Source of the DNA: Synchiropus splendidus
Lineage: Eukaryota > Chordata > Actinopteri > Syngnathiformes > Callionymidae
Length of the DNA stretch: 64,000 nt
Assembly (NCBI RefSeq): GCF_027744825.2
Contig: NC_071335.1
Span: 17,240,501-17,304,500 of the forward strand
Direction: 5' to 3'
The position numbers and the translations under genes were made by a program. The notes beneath the pieces are model-generated. The model did not search any database. It was given only the letters and a program-made list of their open reading frames with translations, and had not been told where the DNA came from. Every line of letters starts with the position of its first letter. Within the stretch, counting starts at the first letter, position 1. Positions 37,901-49,900 of this stretch are shown here, in pieces.

Positions 37901-40900
37901 TACAGTAGGGCACAAACAGTGAAACCAGGCATTTGGTGGGTCTTTGTCTGGCTGGTAATGACCTAAAGATGTCCATGGACGTCTGGATAATGGGGTCAAT
38001 ATTTAGATGCCAAGCGGCGGGATTATGTTTACGTCAACTGTCAGCAGGACACTCAGACAATCAATTAGATTGTTGTCATTTAATGGGGTGAATTATCAGA
38101 TCGGGCGGAGAAACTTTTGTTAATTAAACCACAAGTGTTTCATAGTTCTGATGAGAAGTTTGTGGAGGGTTTTACAACAGAGGCCGTTCCTGAGCAGCAT
38201 CAATGTCGCTGGCGTCGATCCTGGCTGCAGTCAACGGCTCATACCACACACACACATGTTTGTATCTCTGTGTTTGTGGGGACTTCTCAGACTCTCACCC
38301 TAAACCTAACCATCCAAAATGAGTGGCTAACCTTCACCTGGACTTTGAACCAAAGTATGCTGACCCAGTTATTTTGACGTCTTCATCCGCAAACTGAGGC
38401 TTGGATTTGTGGCCAAATGATGCCCAACACAGGTATAAGGTTGGTCCCCACAAGGGAGGACAAACCAGGCACACACACACAGAGGTAGAAAGGAGATTTT
38501 AGAGCCAAACAAAAATGAGTCAACCCAGCTACCACTCGTCTCCTGGTGGTGGCATCTGTCCAGTCTGCATTTTCTAAGTTAGCTATCAACCTCCATCAAA
38601 CTGGTTACATTCAACCTGCACACGTGTCCAGTCAGTTTATGTATATTTATACCCTTATTTTTTCTGTTTCTAAGAAGTTCATTTCTGATTCTCAGTTTGG
38701 GTAACACAAGAAAAAAGCCTAATTTTGCCCATGGAAGTGAGTTTTGATTTCATGACAAGTCATCTTGCAGGAGTTTAAGTGCACCCAGCAGTCGGTGGCG
38801 AGGCCTTGAAACTGCCATGGAGCTCGCCTAAATCTTGATGACCCCCTGTGGCAGCATATTAAAACAAGCCGGCAGCTTAAGACGGGACTATCTATTGTTG
38901 GACAGACTCCAGCTCCTCTGACCTTGATGCTTGTTTTCCTTGTATCACTAGACATAAACATGCTTGTGCATCCAGACTCAAGAGCAGCCAGCAAGTTATC
39001 CCCGCTGGAGTTTTTCTCCCATCTTCCTAACATTTCACACCCCAGAGGGTATTATAAGAGCAATGTCAGTGGTATTTCGTAATGATGACCCTTCAGATGA
39101 ACCAGTGTCTGGGCTTCTCAGCGTGAACCTGCGTCCCTAACCCTGTATATTTTCATACCTGTTGGACCGGTTCTCTGTCTTTCATTAACACAAACCCCTC
39201 CTCCTTCTTCACCATCAGACAAGAAGCTAGACTACAAGCTTTTAACCCGCAGTTCAAAGAGCAACGATAACATTCTGGATTTATACGTTTATTGTGGGGG
39301 AACTGCCAGAGAACAGTCTGGCAGGAAGCGCTTTCCATGCTGGACGTGCCCTGTTCTCCCCAGGCTCTGGTGCTGGTGTGCTCTGCCAAGTTGCTGAGCC
39401 AGATTGCCTGTAATGGGCCTGCCATTTCCCTCTCATCATCCGTCAGCGCTCTGGGTTCGACCAAAGGGTCCAAAGAGGGCTTCCACTCCTCAATTAAAAA
39501 GGTTAATTTGCCCACACCCGTCCATTCCAGACTCCCCTTTCTTGACTGTCAGTTACATGTTCATTTCATCCCCTTTTTTCCTTGGATGAGTTGACTTTTT
39601 GGCTGCAGGATGTGCTTTGATGGGGGAAAACACATCCACATCTAGCGATCATGAAGTACTGTATCATGTTTAAGAGTGAAGGGATGTCCAACTCAGTCAT
39701 GGTACACAATCTGAATCCTGAACTGAACAAAATATCCTGAACAGTCTAAAATGGACGCTCCTTTGACAGGAAATATGAGTCTCAACAGATTTATATCAGT
39801 GTCCGTTTTAATACTTAAAAGCAAATTTTAACATCAAACATGTAAAATTTTACTACACCATAATAGACTCCACCTCATAATACAAAAGACAAGAGACAAA
39901 AATACATACCAATAGCAAAGCTTAGACGCTAGTCTTTCATGGTTGACAACATGTCAACATGCGACTGAAACAATGTTGTGTTTTGCTATTGAATTTAAAC
40001 AAGCTACATTTATTGAAAAAGCTTACTTGCTGGGCTGGATTGGCCCCTGGACCTTGAGTTTGACACCAGGCTGTGACACACATTATGCAAATGCTATGTT
40101 TAGGACAGCCATGGATAGAATGGATTGACAAAGCTGGGTCTCTGTCCCTCAGGTTTAGTGCCTATAAATTCTAATGAGAAACAAAATGAGTTGCTAGATA
40201 GAATATTTCAATGATGTGGGGTCTTACCAACGCTCATATCATGAGAGAAATGCACGGAGAGATAGTGACTACACATGAGTGGAGCTGTTAATCGACGACT
40301 CTCGGGGTTGCTACTCCTATTACCTGTTATCTGCTGACTTACCTTCAGGCCCTAAACTTCCCGAAAAGTGTCCGTTTCTGCGCAGACGAATAAAAGTCCA
40401 TTATTCTGAATGGTTCAAGTTAAACCAGCTCCACTGGAATATTAAGCCACTGGCTTACTTTTATTATCCGTGCTTCTGCTAATTTAAAAAGTGAAAGGAT
40501 AAGAGATGTGCCCCAGAAGGGATGTTCTAACCGCATCGCTCTGTGTCTGCTCTGGATCATCCTTGCTGCTCCGTGGACAGAGGTGCCTCTTTTTTTTAAC
40601 CCCTCTCCCGATGTCATCACATGACTCATACTTATCTGTATCTGGACGGAATTATGCATAGCAAAGTTTCTCTGTGAAAGGAAGGCCACTCAGTCTTCCA
40701 TGCCTTTTCTTCTGCTCTGCCATCGACTGTAAAAATCTCCCTGTGCTTTGTCTGTTTCTGATTAGAACCAAATATTTAGTGGACAGTAGTTTTATTGTAT
40801 ATAGAGGTTTTCATGCTAGCATCAGAAACAAAACACACAGTCATTGCTAATCGAGTTAGCCTTGCTTTGACTGGTGTCCGACAATGAAGACGCTTCTTTT

Positions 40901-43900
40901 GTGTTCTTTTGACTGTGATATTGTGTTTAAAAGTATTCTTTAACAGTCCAATGAAGCGCTAGCACAAACCTATGGCGAGTCATGTAGCTGGCCATCATCA
41001 AGTAGCTATCAAAGCCATGGGAGACAAAAGGCTTCGGTGAGAGTTTGTTTATTCAGAATCTACCTATTGGGCTCACTTTAACTCATCTATAGGCACCTCA
41101 CGTTGTAGCATCTAGAAATAGCCTCCACAGCAGTGGTGTCAAACTCAATCACCCAAGGGGCCAAAACTTTAAACACAGTTCAAGGGGCTGAACAAAATGT
41201 CTCTTTATTGAACAGCGTAAACGGCCACTCCTTCAACAAAAAAATTATTGGTGGCTAATTTTAGCACCAGGCATCGCTCCGTGGACAAGAGTCACTCAGG
41301 TTTTTCTCCTTGAAGCGTAAACATCTCATACATCTGCCTTCTTATCGCTTATCAAATTCCTCTCCACCTTATCATAGCGCCTGAACACTGTGACCCTCTT
41401 GGGTCATGATTTTGTGCTTGTTTTTGGTACACTTGTTTAATATACTACGATATACTTTTATAGCTCTTACATACACAAATAAATTACGTTATTTCAGGCC
41501 AGAGTTGAGACTCATATTCATAGTGGCGAAGTAAGTGGAGCAGAAGGTGGAGATTTTAAGAGAAGGGGAAAAGAAAGGATGAGGGGCAAACCCACCATGT
41601 CGACCTGCCCTTGGACCGGGAGAGGAAGGTCATTTTCCCATGCACTCATGGCACAAAACCATGTCCGTCCGTGTGTTGCTAGAGAGTGATGTGGCCCGGC
41701 ATTATTTTGCTTCGGCTATCGCAGAGCATGGTGTTTCTAGTCCAGCTGTGAGAGGCTGTCAGACCCAGGAGTTTCAGCGGCAGATTAAATGAAAAGCTTT
41801 TTTTTTTTCTTGAAAAAGGCTGTAAAACCACACAAAGGGAGCAGATGCAGCTAATGTGATCTAAAGTAGAGTTTCTTCCGCACTGTTTTGATTAATGTCT
41901 CTTCTTTTTTTCACACTGAGAGGTTAAATGCCCATCTCTCTCCAGATGGGGGTCAGTAGCCCCATATAAAAGAATGGAAAAATGGATACACACTTTACAC
42001 AGCAAACACACATAACACAATAACGGCTTAGTGTTTGTTTATCGCTTCATTCATAACACACATTTCAGCATGTCACCATCTAGTCTTCATATCACCAAGT
42101 TGATTTAATGTTTTTAAACTCAAAAGGATGTGTATATATAAGTCAAGGCACGAGACGTCGAGTTACAAACAGCCTCTGTCTTGCTCACATTTGTCATCCG
42201 TTTATACCCTTTTAGGTTTGCTTGAACAGATTATCTCTCAGACCGCTGCCGTATCAGCTGAGAATGCATGGAATGAATATATAGGATCTATACTATTTGA
42301 CCCTGCACAAACCTCAAAAGTTTTCTCGGAATGGAACCGGAGCAGTCCACCAGAGCGGATGCCCCGCTGATCCTACTGTCAGTCAGGGGTTGTCATCTCT
42401 CCTCATAATGACAGGGTGAATCTTGAGAACCTGAGTTCACATAGGCTGGGAGTGGAGTCTCATAGCTGTCAGAGCGGCGAAAAATATATACCAATTTGAA
42501 GATAAACTAAACATGAATGACAGGTAATTTGGAGTGTGAAAATGCCAGATTATCAGAAGTCAGTTCAGATTAACTGTATTTCCTTTCTTGATTGAATTTT
42601 TTTTTACCTTTTGAGAGAAGCAATGGCACATAAATCTGGTGTCAGTCCTCCCTTAATCTGAATCATCACACTTTCAGAGTTTAATTGCAGAAAAGTGGGT
42701 GAAATAGTTATATACATCAGCTTTTTTGATGTGCTCCGTTATTTTGCCAGAAGAGGTGGAGGGTTGTCTTGTCGCTGCCTGTCCCAGAATGCCAGATATC
42801 ATGGCCCAAACAGCGTCTAGGTGGACCATCAAAAAGTCAGCTCCAGCGCCAAGCGGCCAGCCAGTCAGTCTGAACATGCATGTGTCCTGTCCTGCAGCTG
42901 TCTGCAAATAAATCCTGCTGCCTTTAGAGCAACACAAGCTTTCTCCACATACCCTGACCATGAACTCTTTCTCAGGTCTTGAGATTTCAGCGGTGACTCC
43001 TTGTTTGCAAAGTGATTTTACACTTTTCTCTAAACTGAACATTGTCAGGAATGAATCAGTGATAGATGTATTTTTCTCGTCCTCACCTGCTGGACGCCTG
43101 AAAACATTCCAATATGTGTATGTACGTTTGCCCTCACCTGACAGCGTCTTGCTGGAGTTTGCCTCCTGCACAGTTGGTTGTGTTGTAATTTAAAAAGATT
43201 AAATGTATGAAACTGATGCTTGCTGTGTCACACTTGGCCGTCGGACACAACAACACAAGGCAACTTTCACGCACTAAAGCAGCACCTATACGACGGACCG
43301 CATGAAGACAATAGGTCCATACCTGCAGTTTCACACACGTTTGCTTAAACCCAATGACCCAATAGAAATAGTTCTGCCCCCCCACCCCTCCTTTGCCACT
43401 GCTCTCCGCACTCCTCCTCAGGCGGAGTTGCTGTAGCCCTCCTTATAAACAGGCTGATCTATAGGAGCCCTAGACCCAGACAGATTTTTGGCAGGGCTGT
43501 ACAGGTAGTATTACAGCACCGTTTGAGATCTTAGGGCCAGAGCCTCGTTAAAAGCCTGATTTATGCTCTACAGCTGGGCACAAAGGAATCTACAGGTTGG
43601 GTACCTTAATTAATATCATGCTCAGACCTATGCATGCTACAGATCCACCTCCAGGGAAAAGAAGTCCGGCTTGATATTTAACAAGAGTCTGTGCGAGGAG
43701 TCGAACCGATGAGACATGGATCGCTGTGTTGGACATTACCAATGACTTTTACAGAGACGTGCAGTGCCACAAAGCGGATCGTATAAAGGCAGTTAAAATA
43801 CAGTATAAATGCCATTAAAGCACAGATCAATAGGGCGTTGCTGGGTCGCACTGGTGTTTCACAACTTTATTCGCCTCACATGCATAAGCAGGGATCTTTC

Positions 43901-46900
43901 CACATGTCTTCAATTAGTAGGCAGGAATTTGGTACGGCGTGTCTCTGAGATGAAGAAATCTGAAGCGTGGCCCGCCATGGCCTGGAATATGGAGCATTCG
44001 TCTCTTTAAAACGTTGTTTCATTTGTCCCGCCGTGCGTCTTTTCACCGGTATGGCTTACGTTTTCTGTGTTTCACGAAAGTTCAACGTGTCGTAAGTGCC
44101 TTTCCAAACCGGTAATAGTCTTTTATTACCTTAATTGCTGGAATATATTTCCAATTTGCCACACTTGTAGTCAACGCAGCTAGCCCTCAGAGCTAATAGC
44201 GACACCATGTTCTGTTCGCGGCAGAGCCGATGGTCCCGTTATTAATTCATATCATGCGTTAAATTAACACTTATTGAGACTGGACTGAGGGGCTACACTG
44301 TTACGTAGCTGTTAGGGCCGTGGGCTTGAAGCTAGAGGTCTGTGGTTCAAAAGCCTGCTCAGAATAACTTTGCTGCTGTTCTCAGGAGACGTGAATGTGT
44401 ATGTGTGTGTGTGTGGTTTCCTCTCTCTGTGTGTGCCCTGTGATGGACTGGCCGGCAGCCCCAAGTGTTCCCTGCTCTTTGGCTGATGAAACTAGGATTC
44501 GCTGAAGTGACGCAACATTGGCTAACAGGGACAAGAAGTTGACAGAAAATCAATGAAGAAAGGACACAGATAGATTTTGCTACTTTGGCTTCAAGTATCA
44601 GGACCAAGTCTTGGACACCACCTGTTTGGATAGTCTGCGCAAAAACCAACTACTGTCTTTAACCATTAAAAGTGCCTGGGAATGAAGAACTGAACAGGAG
44701 GCCAGGTTGCAATATTAATAAGGGTTTGGAAAGAGGATGATTTGAGTAGTGGCCCGCTTCATACATGAATTAATAATAATGAAAAAAAAAGATTTGGACT
44801 TGTAGATGATTGGTGTCTAAAACATTTCCATTCATTTTCATTAAATGTCATGTGCTTAAGCAGAGATGACACAGGCGATAGTTAACATTAAAATGATTAT
44901 CCACAAAAGAATATTTCATACTTGTGGTCAGCAAGAGGGCGAGCAAATCTCCCGTGACTTCCAATGTTTTTATCTCCATAGAAATTGATTCGGAACAAGT
45001 GACCTTGAACTATACTCGATGGAAAGATGCGGCTACTGATGCTTCCTTAACCACTCGACCACCGTGTGTACAGTCACACACAGCAGATGGGACCCGTGTT
45101 AAAGCCATCGCCTGCACAGCTCTGGGCCACGGGACACTCGCACACAGTGGCCCTCTTGTTTTTAAGTGCCATGTCCCTCAATAATGCCCGAAGGCTCATC
45201 TGCATAACGAGCTGCTATGGTTGGCCTGAGCTCACATGGCCTGGTCTGTTCACCCTGCGGTGGTAAAACATGTTGGAAAAGAACCCTTGTTTACCAATAT
45301 GTGAATGATGACCTATGGTTGAGAGCTTGCTTTAAGCATGTCGGCAAGGTCAGCACGAGTCTTGGCTGTGCTTCCTCGCACCTCCGATCAAAGAAAGACG
45401 GAGCGGGGCGGAAAAACGTGACACTTTCGCTGATCTAATTCATCATATGATATAAAAGCATCAATTATTGCGGCTGGAAACCTTCTGGCAAATATAGACA
45501 GAATGTTCCCCTTCACTTCAGCCTGATGGATGGATTTCCAGACTCACTTTAACCTCTTTCAGAGCTGTCAACAGAGCGTAGAAAGGAAATAGTGTGATAG
45601 AAGGAGCGGTTACTAAAGCTGCACGAGGGTGATGGAGAGTGAGTGGAGCTCAGTGGACGTATTCGCTCTCTCTGTACTGGAGGGTTTGTCTGAACGTCTG
45701 CTCAAAGACATGAAAACTGCAGGTCTGAGCATGTCGACCTTCAATCTGAAGGACCCACTTTTAACCTTTCTCTTACTTTGCATATTAGTCAGCTTCCTGT
45801 CTAACTGCCATGTAGATTTCTTGGCTGAGAAACATGCACCCCTAAAAGGGGGATCTCAGTAGACAAGTCATTCAGCTTTATCTGTCTGTGTTAGCACAAC
45901 GTGGTCAGAAAAAGACAAAGGAGTTAAAAGATGAAAATGCACCTGTAAGCAATTGAAATGTAATATTTAGAACCATAGAATCTCATGATACAAAATTTGT
46001 TCCTTCACTCACAATGAGTTATGCAAACCTCTACAGGTCACCATAAATAGGACTTTCAAATCCGAATATATTGGAACAGTGTGTGAGTGTCAACCCACCC
46101 AAGAGTCTATAACTTGCAACTTCTTCAACAGGAAATAAGAGACAACAAAGTGTCATACCATAAGGCATCTCTGTGGTTGGTGTCAGACTACATCGCCACC
46201 GTCGCCACCTCATAACACACTCTGGTTTTGCTCCTTCAAGCACAAGCATACATCCGCTTTACCAACTTGTTTTTCATATTTTTGAAGAGTTCCCTGACAT
46301 ATTTTTGACATTTAGAACTTGAAATCAGTCCTGAATATTTTTGTCAGCCACATAATGTGCTTTGATGGGCCGAATTAAGACCCTGGGGCCTTGTGCTTGA
46401 CACATGAGTTTAGGAAAATTAACTTCAGTGGAAGCCTAGACCACATGAGGTGCAGTCCGAACACTTTCTTTTTTAGGATTTGGTTTTGAGCTCAATTCAA
46501 CCTATTTCATACCACTGAAGGAAAACTATAACATAGAGATACACAAGGTATACGAAATCATGTGAACACCCAAAAATGTACATGTAAATTAAATGGGGAA
46601 GGTCTAAAATGAAAGTATAGTGGGGAAATGGAAAAATGCCAACTGATCAAATGTCAACACACCAGCTTTGTGAAATGATCGATGTTCTATCATTACAATT
46701 GACTGCTGCTAACATGATAATGAGCAGACTTGTACCCTCACTACTTTAAATGTCACTTCTGTCACAGCCCTGTCATCGTCATTCCAGCGCTTTATTTTAT
46801 GCCGTCCTATAGGGTCCTCTGTCCTCTTTACGTGCCGAATATTTTTTCCCTCCTGATGTTTCTGCTGTCGATCTCCCTGTGTGTCGTTTGAGTCTGAAGA

Positions 46901-49900
46901 GAGGTAAAACAGAGAGGTCAGATCCAGACCCCTATACGCTCCAGTGAAGCTGAATCGCATACTGGAAAATGGTATGCAGGCTCATAACGCTCTCCACTCA
47001 TCCAATAGCCAGGGACGAAACAGTTTTGACAGTGTCGAATGCCCTGCCCTCAGGGCCTTATCATCTTCCGCTGCTTGCTTGCCCCCCCCCCGCCTATTTC
47101 TCCTCCTGATGCTATCTATCTGGAGATTTATGCAGAAATGTGCAGCTTTCCGACCTCCCTGGTCCCCTCCATCCTTTCTGCGAGGACGCTGGTCTGTCAT
47201 AAGCTGAGCTCTGCAGATAACGGAGATCAGGCCGCTGGCCTTGTGTCTTGTGCCGAACTTGTTGTGATACTTTCTACACCGAGGATGCTTGTAAGAGAAG
47301 GCCTCGCCCACATTGCTACAAAGCCAATATTCTATATATAAATAGGGGTGGAGGGATGTATACTAATTGACTCATATACCTAACTGGCAATAACTGGTTT
47401 CTTTCACTCTTTTGTTGAATGTCCTCTCCTGGGAGCGTTTGTTGACGGCAGTTTGATCCTGTGAAGTGCATCCCAACTCAATAAATAATCTCTGCGGATG
47501 CAGCATAAACCGTAGTCCGTTTAATTAGACTGGTTTAGCGTCGAAACCCAGAGGTCTTTTCACCGTACCATTAAAGCCTGAATGAGAAGAGCAACCAGAC
47601 TCCCACTGTCACTGAGAAGCAGAGAGCAAATAATGATCTGCATCAGAGCCGATTATGAGGTCTGCTGGACCCTAGCACCAATATGTCCAGCTGAGCTTGG
47701 AGTTGGAATGAATGGGTCGATGTGTAAGGATGAGTGTGTGGGTAGACGGCCAGTTCATACTCAGTTCAGCAGCTAAAACATCAAAGGAAACAGTATTAGT
47801 GTCGCGATATGCTAATTTCTGCTCTGTTACATCACGTTTCGCTGGCGGTTTTACCCTAGTGCCAGAGTGCGAGGTGGATGACAGCACCTGCAACCCATAA
47901 GCTGGATCTCCATCACTGTGCATGGGATAGAAGCTGAAGACCTTCAGAAAAGTGCAGCTTATTTGACAGTTGAAAACCATATGATCTCGATAGCATTAAT
48001 GCTTAATTGATTAAGTAGCAACAAAACTACTGAGGCTAGAATTATCCATGGTAATAAAGTTGAACCGACAACCACATGATGCCCATTACAGAGCATGTTA
48101 TTGACGGAGGCAGTGAATGTGACTCTTAGTGGTGTTTTCTTGATCGGCCTTTCTCTATATTGCAACTGTCAGACACAAACACTAAACCACCACACAGAGA
48201 GCTGTTGTATGTAGCACCCGTGTTTCCTGTGTCTGGCTTTGGTCAGTCAAGCCTTTTTTTTGGCTGACATATTTGGCTTCTTCCTTCTTTCCATGTTGTG
48301 TTTCTCTTGTTAATGCCATCTTGCAGTGTCTATTGATGGTTCTGTCTGTTATTGTGACAATATTGTTCAATCTTTCCTAGCCTCTCTTTCCTTGCTAAAT
48401 GTTCAGGTTAGCTGCAAAGTCAGATGAAAGTCACAATGAAGAAAGTGGAGTGAGAAGATGGGTTCTAATGGCAGCATCCCCCAAGCCCATCTGCAATCCC
48501 CCTCGTCCTGGTTCACCCTTCACCCCTGTCCCATCCCTGACTGTGAATACCCTAATGACATAAACAGAGTGGTAATCACATTAACAGCGGTTACGGCTCA
48601 GGCACTTTTAAGAGGTACTGTATTGACAACCCTCGGTCTTCCCAAGGCACTCACTTCAACACCCATAAACACTTTTGAATATTGGCAAAGACCTCCTATT
48701 AGCATAATCACTTTACAGGTGTGCGAGTGCCTCGGCGACTGGGCGACTGATAACTTTGGAGAAGGGCTGTGACAGGCTGTGTCCCCATTGTCTCTTGTTT
48801 TCATGCCTTCCTCCTCAGCCGCCGTCGCCTTTTGGAAGACCTGCAAGCTAATCCTGTTAGCTGGGTCTTCCATTAGCTAAATGACCAATATCAGAGAGAG
48901 CTGCATGGGCACACCAGAACGGCCAAGGCAAACTATTCGGGGTTGGTGAAGGACAAAACACCAGGCAGAGGTCAACAAATCTACTCAACTTTTGTGTAGG
49001 TTCCTTGAAAGTTTGAGTTGTGTTGGCTTTGAATGCAAGGCGGGGTCATGCTTTCATCCTGAAGTGTTTGTATTTTTTAAAATAAATCACAGTTATTCTT
49101 TAGTTTTCATGACATCACTACTGAAGATCAGTTATAGTACTTCCTACATTGCTTTTGCTTTTTCAAGTTCGACTTGCTCAGTGAAAAACTGTATAATTCT
49201 ATAGCATGTTGAATGATGAGCATTGTTTTTTATTCATTTCTTTTTCTCTCCTCCTGCAATCCCTGCTGTGCTCTCTTTCTCACCATTATTCCTATAAGTC
49301 ATCTTTGATTTGAAACCTCTGCCATGATCTGGCGGAAGAGGGTGTCAGCGTGGTTTCTGTTTTCTGCTGATCCTATTTCAAAGGGACCTGGAGCTCAGCC
49401 CAGACATAGCCTGAAAAGAATGAAACGAAATGAGTAAAGGTGCGCTCATTCATAACGGCTTATGATATTCGTCATTATGACCCGGCAGTTATTTAATATC
49501 CCCCATGGATGAAACGGATGACAGCATCATCATTATTGCAGGGATGTTTTAACTTTCCAACAACGCTGGGCAGCAACATCATGACTCAGATGATGAGCGA
49601 AAGAATTTGTGGAAGCTTTAAACCTTATTGGCCACAGTTATCATCTTGAAAATTCAAGCCCTAAAAGGGTAAAGGCTATAAAAAAAAAAATGTTTCAAGT
49701 ATGCAGATTCCATAGTAGTGATAAAAATATATATAGTTGCCTCTGGACGTGTCTCAACTACAGTCATTGCATGTTTTTTTTGCAGTTTGAGTTGCTATTC
49801 CATTCCACTAAAACACATTTGTGCATAAAGAATGAATAATAGAGCTGTAAAGTGTGGTGCGGTGTGTTGTGTCCTTCAGAGATGTGGTGGGTTGTCATTA

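Noticed and set aside
44308..44356. A functional tRNA gene
   Set aside because: The A and B boxes are degenerate, no full cloverleaf can be formed, and it is joined to an L2-like tail. It is a SINE head.
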